From an uncultured Methanobrevibacter sp. (lineage in GTDB: Archaea; Methanobacteriota; Methanobacteria; Methanobacteriales; Methanobacteriaceae): a stretch of DNA of 61,568 nucleotides. The DNA is taken from contig ONQL01000011.1 in assembly GCA_900319985.1 (NCBI GenBank), positions 1 to 61,568 on the forward strand, in the 5' to 3' direction. Below are positions 49,467-58,488 of the stretch, in pieces (within the stretch, counting starts at the first letter, position 1; each line of letters starts with the position of its first letter). The notes below the pieces were generated by a model. The model was given only the letters and a program-made list of their open reading frames with translations. It had not been told where the DNA came from and ran no database searches. A program made the translations under genes and the position numbers.

Positions 49467-50870
49467 ATGGTGGAAAATTTTGATGAATGGTTTCATGACA
49501 TTTTAGAACAAGCAGACATAACTGATTCAAGATATCCTATTAAAGGAATGGCAGTTTGGAGGCCATACGGTTTTCAGATAAGAAAGCATTCCATGAACAT
49601 CATTAGAAAATTATTGGATAAAGACCATGATGAAGTATTGTTCCCCATGCTTGTTCCTGAAAGTGAACTTGCAAAAGAAGGCATACATGTAAAGGGATTC
49701 GAAGAGGAAGTATACTGGGTTACAAAAGGTGGTCAAAGAGATTTGAACGAACATCTTGCATTAAGACCAACCAGTGAGACAGCAATCTATCCGATGTATT
49801 CATTATGGATTAGAACACACATTGATCTTCCAATCAAAATGTATCAAATCGTCAATACATTCAGATATGAAACAAAACACACTAGACCTTTAATTAGAGT
49901 AAGGGAAATCACTACATTTAAAGAAGCACACACTGCCCATGCCACTAAAGAAGAATCAGATGAGCAAGTTCAAGACTTCATTGAAATGTATAAAGAGTTC
50001 TTTGATGACTTAGCCATCCCATATTTAATTTCCAAAAGACCAGAATGGGACAAATTCCCGGGGGCGGACTACACAATGGCTTTTGATGTCATCATGCCTA
50101 ACGGTAAGACATTGCAAATTGGTACTATCCACAATCTAGGTCAAACCTTTGCAAAAACCTTTGACATTACCTTCGAAGATAAAGACGGCGAACACAAACT
50201 TGTCTATCAAACCTGTGCAGGGTTATCCGACAGAGTAATCGCATCAATAATTGGAATTCATGGAGATGACAAAGGCCTGCGCCTTCCACCAAAAGTATCA
50301 CCGAATCAAGTTACAATAATTCCAATTTTATTCAAGAAAGGAAAAGAGGAAGTTCTTGCAAAATGCGCTGAAATCAAGGAACAATTGGAAGCTAAAGGTC
50401 TAAGAGTTAACCTTGATGACAGAGACATCAGACCAGGTAAAAAATTCAACGATTGGGAATTGAAAGGAACACCAATCAAGCTTGAACTAGGTCCTCGTGA
50501 TTTGGAAAACAACATCACAATAGCCATGAGAAGGGATGAGGAAGAAAAAATTGAACTTGCGCTTGATGTGTCATTAGCCGACAATGTATTTGAATTACTT
50601 GAAAAATCTTCCGAAGACTTATCCGCACAGGCATGGAACTTCCAAGAGGAGCATGTCAAATTTACAGAGAATTTGGATGAAATTTCAGAACTTGTCGAAG
50701 CAGGAAACATCGTTAAATTTAACTGGTGTGGAGACGAAGCAATAGGTAAGGAAATTGAAGAAAAAACCGGCTATGACATTTTAGGCATTCAAGAAGAAAT
50801 ATCTGAAGGCAAATGCATAGCTAGTGATAATGATGCCAAATACATTGCTTTAATAGCTAAAACATATTAG
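49467..50870 (+). CDS. proS: Prolyl-tRNA synthetase (archaeal/eukaryotic type)
   Basis: A 467-residue class II synthetase of the archaeal type: no bacterial editing insertion, but a C-terminal zinc-like region. Motifs: PIKGMAVWRPYGFQIRKHSM, motif 2 region FRYETKHTRPLIRVREITTF, GADYTMAFDVIMPNGKTLQI and motif 3 GLSDRVIASIIGIHGDDKGL. An anticodon-binding domain (QVTIIPILFKKGKEEVLAKC) follows. The start has GGTGAT before it. It heads the proS-cofC-thiD-DGC run with gaps of 0-8 bases. Confidence 0.95.
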   Translation: MVENFDEWFHDILEQADITDSRYPIKGMAVWRPYGFQIRKHSMNIIRKLLDKDHDEVLFPMLVPESELAKEGIHVKGFEEEVYWVTKGGQRDLNEHLALRPTSETAIYPMYSLWIRTHIDLPIKMYQIVNTFRYETKHTRPLIRVREITTFKEAHTAHATKEESDEQVQDFIEMYKEFFDDLAIPYLISKRPEWDKFPGADYTMAFDVIMPNGKTLQIGTIHNLGQTFAKTFDITFEDKDGEHKLVYQTCAGLSDRVIASIIGIHGDDKGLRLPPKVSPNQVTIIPILFKKGKEEVLAKCAEIKEQLEAKGLRVNLDDRDIRPGKKFNDWELKGTPIKLELGPRDLENNITIAMRRDEEEKIELALDVSLADNVFELLEKSSEDLSAQAWNFQEEHVKFTENLDEISELVEAGNIVKFNWCGDEAIGKEIEEKTGYDILGIQEEISEGKCIASDNDAKYIALIAKTY

Positions 50871-50877
50871 GGATACT

Positions 50878-51552
50878 ATGGATAATGTCTATGCAATAAT
50901 TCCAGTCAGCAAGTTCAAAAACGCTAAAACTAGACTTTCCCCTTTCCTATCCGAAAAAGAAAGAGAAAAGCTCCTAAAAGTGATGCTGCATGATGTTACC
51001 GACACATTGAAAAGATATGTTGATAAAATTTTCATCATAAGCAGAGACGAAGACGTTTTATCCTATGCTGAAAGTCTTAATTTGAACACAATTTTGGAAA
51101 ATGAAAATTCCAATTTAAACAAAGCATTAACACAGGCAATGAAATTTTGCAAAGGTAAAACCCGCAAAGTCATTATTGTTCCATCAGACATCCCATTAAT
51201 CGGAAAAACCAATGTCCAGATGCTGATCGATGCTGGAAAGAGCCTCGATTTCATCATTGTTCCTTCAAAAGGTGGTGGAACAAACATGATGATTATGAAA
51301 CCTATGGGAATACACACCAAATTTGAAGGATTCAGTTACAAGGAACATGTCAAAGCAGCTGAAAGAAAAAAATTAAATCCACAGGTTCATGATTCATTTT
51401 TCATGGCACTGGATGTCAATACTGCTGAAGATTTGGGAGAAATAATGATTCATGGCGAAAAAACTCATACCCGAAAATACTTAAAAGAATTGAAGGTAAA
51501 ATTCGAACCTTCACGCGGAAGCGAAAGAATAAACGTCACCCGGACTGATTAA
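50878..51552 (+). CDS. cofC: 2-phospho-L-lactate guanylyltransferase
   Basis: A 224-residue nucleotidyltransferase that activates 2-phospholactate (or a related three-carbon phosphate) for coenzyme F420 synthesis. The N-terminus AIIPVSKFKNAKTRLSPFLS carries the GTP-binding loop; VIIVPSDIPLIGKTNVQMLI and VPSKGGGTNMMIMKP are the characteristic central blocks. It starts 7 bases after proS and its stop abuts the thiD start. F420 fits a methanogen host. Confidence 0.93.
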   Translation: MDNVYAIIPVSKFKNAKTRLSPFLSEKEREKLLKVMLHDVTDTLKRYVDKIFIISRDEDVLSYAESLNLNTILENENSNLNKALTQAMKFCKGKTRKVIIVPSDIPLIGKTNVQMLIDAGKSLDFIIVPSKGGGTNMMIMKPMGIHTKFEGFSYKEHVKAAERKKLNPQVHDSFFMALDVNTAEDLGEIMIHGEKTHTRKYLKELKVKFEPSRGSERINVTRTD

Positions 51553-52287
51553 ATGATAGTGATGAGTATTGCTGGAGTTGATCCGTCAGGTGGTGCCGGC
51601 GTATTTGCTGATTTGAAAACATTTCAAGCAATCGGAGTTTATGGAACAGGTGTGGTAACCGCTTTGACTGCTCAAAATCCATACAAATTTTTTTCAACAA
51701 TGTCTGTAGATGAATCATACATTGAAGAGCAAATTGATTCCGTAATGGATTCCTATGAAGTTGAATTCATCAAAACAGGAATGCTATACTCACCCGAAAT
51801 AATTAAGCTGGTATCCAAAAAGATTAAGGAATATAATCTAAAAGCAGTGATTGATCCTGTAATGGTTGCCACTTCAGGTGGAGATTTAACCAAGGAGGAT
51901 TTGGCCAATGCAATGAATAGGTATTTACTTCCGCAATGCATTTTAACAACCCCAAACATTTCAGAAGCTGAAAAATTAACTGATTTTAAAATTAACAATG
52001 AAGAAGATGCAATAAAAGCCTCTAAAAAAATAAAATGTGACAATATTATTACAGGAGGCCATCTAGATGGCATCAATACAATCCACATTGATAATGAAGT
52101 TACAACCGTAAAACAGGAACTAATTGAAACAGATAATCTCCACGGTACCGGATGCAATCTATCATCAGCTATTGTTGCATATCTGGCAAAAAACAATGAT
52201 TTAAAAACATCAATCTTAAAATCCCTTGATTATGTCTATGAGGGAATTAAAAATGGAAATTACGGAACATTAATCTCTAAATTATAG
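51553..52287 (+). CDS. thiD: Hydroxymethylpyrimidine (phosphate) kinase
   Basis: A 244-residue ribokinase-like enzyme of thiamine synthesis. Motifs: SIAGVDPSGGAGVFADLKTF at the N-terminus, YGTGVVTALTAQNP, IDPVMVATSGG and the catalytic LHGTGCNLSSAIVAYLA near the C-terminus. In many archaea ThiD is fused to ThiN; here the protein ends after the kinase domain. It is directly joined to cofC. Confidence 0.93.
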   Translation: MIVMSIAGVDPSGGAGVFADLKTFQAIGVYGTGVVTALTAQNPYKFFSTMSVDESYIEEQIDSVMDSYEVEFIKTGMLYSPEIIKLVSKKIKEYNLKAVIDPVMVATSGGDLTKEDLANAMNRYLLPQCILTTPNISEAEKLTDFKINNEEDAIKASKKIKCDNIITGGHLDGINTIHIDNEVTTVKQELIETDNLHGTGCNLSSAIVAYLAKNNDLKTSILKSLDYVYEGIKNGNYGTLISKL

Positions 52288-52294
52288 TGATAAC

Positions 52295-52681
52295 ATGAGT
52301 GAAAAAACAGTATTATGTGCATGCAGCGGCATGAACCCTCGTGGAGCGATTACAAGAACAAGCGTATATGACTTAAGCATTGAACGGGAAGATATTGAAT
52401 ATTGTTGTATTGTAGCAAGTGGTGGAAATTATCAAAAATTCATTGACCTTGCAAAAGACAATACCGTAATCGCAGTCAATGGCTGTGAAAATTGTTGTCC
52501 AGAAACTATATTAAAAACAAAAAATGCCACAGTCGAATATAATCTGAATGTACAACAATTGCTGAAAAAGCACGATTTAAAAGCAGAATGTACAGTGCGC
52601 ATTAATGAAAATGATGAAAAATGCGCCAATATAATTAAAAATGAAATTCTAAAAATTAAAAAAGAATTAAATGAGATATAG
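52295..52681 (+). CDS. DGC-family putative zinc-binding protein
   Basis: A 128-residue protein with CACSGMNPRGAITRTSVYDL at the N-terminus and the NGCENCCPETIL motif (about 67-78), as in small putative zinc-binding DGC-domain proteins. Six or more Cys are available. A role in metal or electron handling is possible but unproven. It lies 7 bases after thiD and ends the operon; the next gene is convergent. Confidence 0.75.
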   Translation: MSEKTVLCACSGMNPRGAITRTSVYDLSIEREDIEYCCIVASGGNYQKFIDLAKDNTVIAVNGCENCCPETILKTKNATVEYNLNVQQLLKKHDLKAECTVRINENDEKCANIIKNEILKIKKELNEI

Positions 52682-52689
52682 GTAAAAAA

Positions 52690-53442
52690 CTAATCTCCCA
52701 TATCTAAATTTTCAACAATGGAGTCCTGAAGAGCAATGAATTCTTCAGAATCCCTTTTTCTTGGTCTTTCAATATTGACTTCAACAATGTTTGCAATCTT
52801 ACCCGGATTTTTATCCAATATAACTATTTTATCCGCCAAATAAACAGCCTCATCAACATCGTGAGTTACAAAAACAATTGTATTTTCAAATCTTTTCCAA
52901 ACTCCAATTAGCTGTTCTTGAAGCTTGTGTCTGTTTTGCATATCCAATGCAGAAAACGGCTCATCCATTAACAAAATCGGAGAATGATTAAGTAAAGACC
53001 TGATAATTGCAACCCTTTGTTTCATACCTCCTGAAAGTTCATGAGGATAACTATCCTTAAATTCAATCAAACCAACACTCTTCAAGTATCTCTCAGCAGC
53101 TGCAATATTTTCTTCTTTGTTTCCGGGATTTGTCATTTCCAAACCAAAAGTTACATTTTGAAGAACGGTTAACCAAGGAAACAGTGAATATTGCTGGAAA
53201 ATTACTGCTCTGTCACCAGACGGTTTTTCAACGACTTCACCATTGGCAACAATTTCTCCGGAAGTAGGTTGATCCAATCCTGCAATCAATCTTAAAAGAG
53301 TAGTTTTACCGCAACCTGACGGTCCTAAAAGGCAAATTAACTCCCCGTCATTAATAGTTAAATTAATATCCTCCAAAACAGATAATTTATCTGATTTTTT
53401 ACCTTCAAAGGATTTATAAATATTTTTTACTTCAATTGACAT
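52690..53442 (-). CDS. ABC transporter ATP-binding protein (nitrate/sulfonate/taurine type)
   Basis: A 250-residue ATPase: Walker A GPSGCGKTT (about 39-47), Q loop FQQYSLFPW, signature LSGGMKQRVAI and Walker B ILLMDEPFSALD, then the switch His in FVTHDVDEAV. The sequence is closest in style to SsuB/TauB/ThiZ. It follows the permease gene by 9 bases. Substrate unknown. Confidence 0.9.
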   Translation of the reverse strand: MSIEVKNIYKSFEGKKSDKLSVLEDINLTINDGELICLLGPSGCGKTTLLRLIAGLDQPTSGEIVANGEVVEKPSGDRAVIFQQYSLFPWLTVLQNVTFGLEMTNPGNKEENIAAAERYLKSVGLIEFKDSYPHELSGGMKQRVAIIRSLLNHSPILLMDEPFSALDMQNRHKLQEQLIGVWKRFENTIVFVTHDVDEAVYLADKIVILDKNPGKIANIVEVNIERPRKRDSEEFIALQDSIVENLDMGD

Positions 53443-53451
53443 TCATAACAC

Positions 53452-54231
53452 CTACCAGAATATTCTGTTTTGAATTCTTGTAAATATAAAGTCGAATACA
53501 AGTCCAATTAAACCGATTACCAACATACCCACAACAGTTGTACCTGTATCAAAGAGATTTGTTGCGGTTAAAATCATATAACCTAAACCACTACTTGAAC
53601 CAATCATTTCAGCGGAAATTGTACACATCAATGCAATTCCAATACCTACTTTTAAACCGGAAACAATATACGGAACAGTTGAAGGCAATACCACACGTTT
53701 TAAAACATTCCAATCCTTAGCTCCCAGGGTTTGAGCTGATTCCACTAAAACCTTATCAGTTCTTTTAACACCATCAATAGTATATACCAAAATAGGGAAT
53801 ACACATCCCATGAAAATGATAAATACTGCAGGAACGGTTCCTATTCCAAACCATAAAATTGAAAATGGAATCCATGCAACAGGAGGAATCGGTCTTAAAA
53901 TACTGATTACAAAAGTACATAAATCTTCCAAAGCCTTATACCAACCAAGTAAAATCCCAAGAGGAATAGCCACTACAGATGCCAAAATTAAACCTGCAAA
54001 TACTTTTAATAATGTATCCACAGTATTGGTGAGTAATTTTCCATTTTGAATAACAACCACAGCAGACTTGACTACATCAATAGGTCCCGGTAAGATATAT
54101 GAAGAAAACAATCCCAAACCATTAGTTAATAAATACCAAATAAATATTAAAATTATCGGTAAAATTATTGGGACAAACTTATTATTATAATTATTAAACA
54201 TTTCACCACTTAAATTAAAATTTTTATACAT
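53452..54231 (-). CDS. ABC transporter permease (nitrate/sulfonate/taurine type)
   Basis: A 259-residue permease with six hydrophobic helices (IILPIILIFIWYLLTNGLGL, then VFAGLILASVVAIPLGILLG) and the EAA loop ESAQTLGAKDWNVLKRVVLP, which docks the ATPase. The start is uncertain: an ATG at 54201 is also possible. No periplasmic-type binding protein gene is beside it in this window, so the complete importer needs a partner encoded elsewhere. Confidence 0.88.
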   Translation of the reverse strand: MYKNFNLSGEMFNNYNNKFVPIILPIILIFIWYLLTNGLGLFSSYILPGPIDVVKSAVVVIQNGKLLTNTVDTLLKVFAGLILASVVAIPLGILLGWYKALEDLCTFVISILRPIPPVAWIPFSILWFGIGTVPAVFIIFMGCVFPILVYTIDGVKRTDKVLVESAQTLGAKDWNVLKRVVLPSTVPYIVSGLKVGIGIALMCTISAEMIGSSSGLGYMILTATNLFDTGTTVVGMLVIGLIGLVFDFIFTRIQNRIFW

Positions 54232-54261
54232 TTGATATTAGGTTAACATAATATAAAAACT

Positions 54262-54285
54262 TTAAAAAATATTAGAAAAAAAGAA
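54262..54285 (-). terminator. T-rich terminator of the P-type ATPase gene
   Basis: On the minus strand, just after the stop, there is a T-rich run (TTTTTCTTTTTTTC) without a strong stem. This is the usual archaeal signal. Confidence 0.35.
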
Positions 54286-54288
54286 AAA

Positions 54289-56436
54289 TTATGAAGCATC
54301 AGCCACTTCAATAGCTTCTACTTCAATATCGTTTGAATAATCATTGTCTTTTAAAACAGACTTGGTACTCATTGCACCAAATAACATTGTAGATAAATTA
54401 TGAATCATTGAAGATGTTGACGGTTGAATTACGCCCATTACACCTAAAACTAAAAGTGAACCATTTACAGCTACAATATTTCGATAGTTAGAGTTAATTT
54501 TATCCAACATTCCAACACTCAATTTTCTAAGTGTTACAAGGTCGTACAAATCATCGGACAACAATGATATATCCGCCACTTCACGGGCAATATCAGAGGA
54601 ATGTTTCATTGAAACAGACACATCTGCCGCAGCCAATGCAGGTGAATCATTAATACCGTCTCCAACCATAATAACGGTTTTACCTTCTTGTTTAAGTTCT
54701 TCAACAATCTTGGATTTGTCTTCCGGAAGTACTTGTGACCTATATTCGGTAATTCCTAATGCTTTGGCTCCTGCCTTAGCACCACTTTCACTGTCTCCAG
54801 TAAGCATTATGACATTTTCGATACCTAATGATTTAAGTTCCTCTATGACATATTTTGCTTCTTCACGTACAGGATCATCGATGCAAATAAGCCCTTCAAG
54901 TTTTCCATCAATGGCCAAATAAACTACAGAATGTTCTTTAGCCTCTTTTTTAACTTTTCTTTCTTGAGCTTTAGTTACTTTAACTTTCTCATCATCGAAT
55001 AAGAAGTGTTTTGAACCAATTACTGCACGTTTACCATCATATTCAGTCACAATACCATGAGCTACAATATATTCAACTTCACTGTGGTCCTCCTCATGTT
55101 TAAGACCCTCTTCCTCAGCTTGTTTTACAATTGCAGTAGCAATACTGTGAGCAAAGTGTTCCTCGATACATGCAGCCATTCTTAAAATATCATCCCGTTT
55201 GTATCTTCTAGACATTGGAATAACTTCAACAACTTTTGGAGTTGCATTGGTCAATGTTCCGGTCTTATCGAACACAATGGTGTCTGCATTTGCATATGCT
55301 TCAAGGAATTTTCCACCCTTAACCATCATCCGGTTATCTGATGCCTCACGCATTGCAGATATTACTGATAACGGAGTGGTTAATTTAATGGCACATGAGA
55401 AATCAACCATAAGTACGGACAGTGCTTTTGACGCATTTCTTGTAATCAAGTATGTCAGTGCTGTTGCAAGGAAACTGTATGGAACAATTGAATCAGCAAG
55501 CTTTTCGGCTTTACTTTGAGTTTCAGCCTTTAAATCTTCCGAATTTTCAATCAAATCAATGATTTTGTTTAATCTTGTTTCCTTATTCATTGAATAAACT
55601 TCAACAATTATATTTCCCTCTTCAACAACAGTTCCGGCATGAACTGTCTTACCTTCAGATTTATGTACTGCCAATGGCTCGCCGGTCATTGAAGCTTCAT
55701 TGACCATTGCTTCACCATCGACCACCTTTCCATCGACAGGAATAATGTCTCCCATATGGATTTTGATTTTATCTCCTTTATCAATATCCATTGCAGATAC
55801 CTGTTTTTCTTCACCATCCTCTCCTACTACCCAGACAGTGTCAATATTGAGAGCTAAACTATCTTTTAAAGTGCTTTTAGCTTTTTGTACTGTGTAGTCT
55901 TCCAATGCATCGGAGATGGACAATAAGAACATCATAGAACTTGCAGGCTGATATTGCTTCTGCAGTAAAGCACCAGCAACTGCAGCACCATCAAGCAGAG
56001 CCACATCTACACGGAAACTTGTCAAACTATCCAAACCATACCAGATATATTTTGCCGCACGGAATATTGTTAATGCATTTTTAATCGGCATTGGAAGGAA
56101 CCATCTTCCAAGTAGCCTGCGACCAATCATCTTAGACAATTTCAAATAAAAATCGTCAGTAATCTCTTTTGAAACCTGAGTTTGAGTTGGTTCGGCTTCA
56201 AAAAGGTCATCCATTGTGATTGCGGATAAAATGTCAAATATCTTCTGTTTGCTTTCAACATCACCATCATAGTAAATCAAAATACTACCATTCCTGTGAG
56301 AAGTGAAAACATCCTGGATAAAATCATAATCTAAAAGTAATGAAGCTATGCCGTAACCTTCCTCCTTGGTGAAGGCCCATTTTCCAGCGCGAACTCTCAA
56401 ACGAGGCGCACTGTCATGCATTACTTTAAATTTCAT
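54289..56436 (-). CDS. P1B-like heavy-metal-translocating ATPase with altered metal motif
   Basis: A 715-residue transporter. An N-terminal HMA-like region (residues 1-75, KWAFTKEEGYGIASLLLDYD) lacks the CxxC. The actuator TGE is in NEASMTGEP, the phosphorylation site is FDKTGTLTN, and the hinge is GDGINDSPALAAADVS. The metal-path motif usually CPx reads VDFSCAIKLTTP, so the Pro is Ala, and the nucleotide-domain His-Pro reads HFAHSIA. Similar changes occur in a CtpC-like group linked to manganese or zinc. It follows the DUF6110 gene by 26 bases; the operon carries TTTAGG-type palindromes, pointing to metal-dependent control. Specificity is inferred. Confidence 0.88.
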   Translation of the reverse strand: MKFKVMHDSAPRLRVRAGKWAFTKEEGYGIASLLLDYDFIQDVFTSHRNGSILIYYDGDVESKQKIFDILSAITMDDLFEAEPTQTQVSKEITDDFYLKLSKMIGRRLLGRWFLPMPIKNALTIFRAAKYIWYGLDSLTSFRVDVALLDGAAVAGALLQKQYQPASSMMFLLSISDALEDYTVQKAKSTLKDSLALNIDTVWVVGEDGEEKQVSAMDIDKGDKIKIHMGDIIPVDGKVVDGEAMVNEASMTGEPLAVHKSEGKTVHAGTVVEEGNIIVEVYSMNKETRLNKIIDLIENSEDLKAETQSKAEKLADSIVPYSFLATALTYLITRNASKALSVLMVDFSCAIKLTTPLSVISAMREASDNRMMVKGGKFLEAYANADTIVFDKTGTLTNATPKVVEVIPMSRRYKRDDILRMAACIEEHFAHSIATAIVKQAEEEGLKHEEDHSEVEYIVAHGIVTEYDGKRAVIGSKHFLFDDEKVKVTKAQERKVKKEAKEHSVVYLAIDGKLEGLICIDDPVREEAKYVIEELKSLGIENVIMLTGDSESGAKAGAKALGITEYRSQVLPEDKSKIVEELKQEGKTVIMVGDGINDSPALAAADVSVSMKHSSDIAREVADISLLSDDLYDLVTLRKLSVGMLDKINSNYRNIVAVNGSLLVLGVMGVIQPSTSSMIHNLSTMLFGAMSTKSVLKDNDYSNDIEVEAIEVADAS

Positions 56437-56462
56437 TTTACTACCTTACTGATAAAATAAAA

Positions 56463-56732
56463 TTATTCTTTTGCTTCAACGTAGATTTCTTTTTTGTCAT
56501 CTTGATGAGCATCGACAACAATGTCTTCTGCATTTTCCCTCATGTCTTGGAAACATTCTTCAGCATCTTTTCTAGCAGACATTACAGAAGCCATACCTTT
56601 GGTTGCTGCGTCTTTTACTGCGTCTGATTCCAATATTTTTTTACCTACGATAGCAGTTGCAATTCCTGCTGCAAAAATTAGTGCATGTTTGTGTTCTGTA
56701 CATTTGTTAATTATATCATCACGTAACATCAT
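56463..56732 (-). CDS. DUF6110 family protein
   Basis: An 89-residue protein. A hydrophobic segment (ALIFAAGIATAIVGKKILES, about 18-37) is followed by an amphipathic helix and an acidic tail. Such proteins are often encoded next to P-type ATPases of this group, as here (26 bases upstream of it). It may be an accessory subunit. The first two codons are both ATG; either may be used. GGACGTGA precedes them. Confidence 0.75.
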   Translation of the reverse strand: MMLRDDIINKCTEHKHALIFAAGIATAIVGKKILESDAVKDAATKGMASVMSARKDAEECFQDMRENAEDIVVDAHQDDKKEIYVEAKE

Positions 56733-56770
56733 TTCACGTCCTAAAAAAAATTATTTATTCATTGAAATAA

Positions 56771-56786
56771 TTTAGGCAAAGCTAAA
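56771..56786. promoter_or_regulatory. TTTAGG-type palindrome, leader site of the ATPase operon
   Basis: TTTAGGCAAAGCTAAA, a near-perfect palindrome, 38 bases before the DUF6110 start and downstream of the predicted transcription start. It matches the site at 56832-56847 at 14 of 16 positions. It is of the DtxR/MntR general type; the binding protein is not in this window. Confidence 0.55.
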
Positions 56787-56831
56787 TTATAACAATTACA
56801 CTATTAATTATATTCAAAACAATATATAAGT

Positions 56832-56847
56832 TTTAGGTAAACCTAAA
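56832..56847. promoter_or_regulatory. TTTAGG-type palindrome, upstream site of the ATPase operon
   Basis: TTTAGGTAAACCTAAA, palindromic arms TTTAGG/CCTAAA with a 4-base centre, abutting the TATA box (CTTATATATT on the minus strand, about 56824-56833). Together with the site at 56771 it brackets the start of transcription. The 414-base gap 56733-57146 otherwise holds one more such site and no gene that I can see. Confidence 0.6.
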
Positions 56848-57037
56848 CATAATCCAATAGCGTAACAATATTTACTTGAAGCTCAGAAAAAAGTAATTTG
56901 ATTAATTGTGAAAATAACCTATCAACCCTACATCCTCAATTTAATTGCATAAGTTATTTTACATAATACATTAACTAATTCATCATATATAAATAATTCG
57001 ATTTTTAAAGCTTTTTTAGGTAAATCAAAGAATAATA

Positions 57038-57052
57038 TTTAGTTAAACTAAA
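57038..57052. promoter_or_regulatory. Related palindrome TTTAG-TTAAA-CTAAA
   Basis: A weaker relative of the sites at 56771 and 56832, about 300 bases upstream of the ATPase operon and 95 bases beyond the stop of the ferredoxin gene. A half-site (TTTAGGTAAA) lies at 57015-57024. Role uncertain. Confidence 0.3.
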
Positions 57053-57146
57053 AAAATAATTTTTGTTAGCCAAAAAATAGTTTAGACAAGTCAGAAAACC
57101 AGACCTAAATTAAAAATAGGAACTTTAACTAACCAAAATTAGAAAA

Positions 57147-57428
57147 CTATAATCTGACCTGTGTCAGACATCGTGTAGGACATGACATGACACATTTCAG
57201 ACATTGGTTGCATCGCCTATTATTTAATGTCCATGTTTTATTATGCCTGCTTACAGTAATCGCCTGATAATGACAAACAAGTTCACATTTTCCACATAAT
57301 GTGCATTTTTGAATATCTGTTCCAATACGCCATCGTGATTTGTGTGATGACCTTAATAATTCAGAAAACAAGTGCATACTCAATTCCAAGCCAATTGATG
57401 AATGACCCATACCATGCCTACCTTTCAT
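57147..57428 (-). CDS. Two-cluster [4Fe-4S] ferredoxin-like protein
   Basis: A 93-residue protein. After an N-terminal 50-residue region (KGRHGMGHSSIGLELSMHLF) come two cluster motifs: CTLCGKCELVC and CNQCLKCVMSC, each Cys-x2-Cys-x2-Cys-x3-Cys, followed by PTRCL. The layout is like small hydrogenase-associated polyferredoxins (EchF/HycF style). I chose the ATG at 57428 (GGGTG 6 bases before) over a GTG at 57437. The TTTAGG palindrome at 57444-57459 lies between its TATA box and its start, so metal (probably iron) control is likely. Confidence 0.8.
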   Translation of the reverse strand: MKGRHGMGHSSIGLELSMHLFSELLRSSHKSRWRIGTDIQKCTLCGKCELVCHYQAITVSRHNKTWTLNNRRCNQCLKCVMSCPTRCLTQVRL

Positions 57429-57443
57429 ATTACACACCCTATT

Positions 57444-57459
57444 TTTAGGTATACCTAAA
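57444..57459. promoter_or_regulatory. TTTAGG-type palindrome at the ferredoxin promoter
   Basis: TTTAGGTATACCTAAA is a perfect 16-base palindrome immediately next to the TATA box of the ferredoxin gene (TTTATATATT on the minus strand, 57458-57467) and 16 bases before its ATG. It matches the ATPase-operon site in both arms. Confidence 0.6.
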
Positions 57460-57555
57460 TATATAAATGATATTATATAAATATTTTGAAATACCCAAAT
57501 TATTTATAAAGAAAAATAAATAATAATACAAACCTAGAAAATTAATGGTGATTTT

Positions 57556-58488
57556 TTGAATATTCATAAAAAATTTTTCTCAAAAATAGGATTCAATTAT
57601 CTGATTTATGCAATACTTACAATAATAATCCAGATAATTATAATGATTATAATTGGGGCACTAAATTCAAATATAATCGATAATTTTAATTCATTCACCA
57701 TTCTTTCAGCTATCTGCAACTATGTATTGCCTTTTCCAATTTTTATCTATTTGATGAAAAAAATAGATTCACAAAAGCTGGAAAAACAATCATTATCCAT
57801 TAAAAAATTCGTAACATACATTGCAATAACAATAACATTAATGTGGATAGGAAACATCATAGGATTAGCAATTACTGCAGCAATCAACTCCTTTACACCG
57901 TTTGACGTGATAAATCCCGTGCAAACATTAATAAACTCAACAGACATTTGGCTAAATCTATTCCTGATAAGCATAATCGGACCAATTTTTGAAGAAATAT
58001 TCTTTAGAAAGTTGCTAATCGACAGAACCATAAAATATGGAGCCAAAGTCTCAATACTCTTATCAGCACTGATATTCGGTTTAATCCATGGAAATCTAAA
58101 CCAATTTTTCTACGCATTCCTATTGGGAGGATTTTTTGCATATGTTTATATAAAAACAGGAGAAATAAAGTATACCATAACACTCCACATCATAGTCAAC
58201 ATGATGGGATCCGTTGTAAGCCTATTTGTTGGAAAAAGTGCACAAAACCTAATTTCCGGAGCAATACAGCCTTTAGACTTGGCCACCATAATAATTTATG
58301 TATTGGTAATATTAATTTCATTTTTAATAACACTGATAAAGTTGTGTCAATACAAAAAAATCAAATTGGAAGATATTCCCGGAAAAATAACACTCAACCA
58401 ACCATTTAAAACAGTAATTGTAAATCCGGGAATGCTTTTATTTATCGGATTTTGCATTTTAATGATGATACGTCAAATTCTTTCCTAA
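57556..58488 (+). CDS. CPBP-family intramembrane metalloprotease (CAAX/Rce1-like)
   Basis: A 310-residue membrane protein with about eight hydrophobic helices. The Abi/CPBP motifs are all present: FEEIFFRKLLID (about 146-157), GLIHGNLNQFFYAFLLGGFF and the third motif HIIVNMMGS. Family members cleave prenylated proteins or act in peptide processing and immunity; the substrate is unknown. The start is TTG at 57556 with GGTGA 9 bases upstream, an unusual but well supported initiation. Confidence 0.85.
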   Translation: MNIHKKFFSKIGFNYLIYAILTIIIQIIIMIIIGALNSNIIDNFNSFTILSAICNYVLPFPIFIYLMKKIDSQKLEKQSLSIKKFVTYIAITITLMWIGNIIGLAITAAINSFTPFDVINPVQTLINSTDIWLNLFLISIIGPIFEEIFFRKLLIDRTIKYGAKVSILLSALIFGLIHGNLNQFFYAFLLGGFFAYVYIKTGEIKYTITLHIIVNMMGSVVSLFVGKSAQNLISGAIQPLDLATIIIYVLVILISFLITLIKLCQYKKIKLEDIPGKITLNQPFKTVIVNPGMLLFIGFCILMMIRQILS

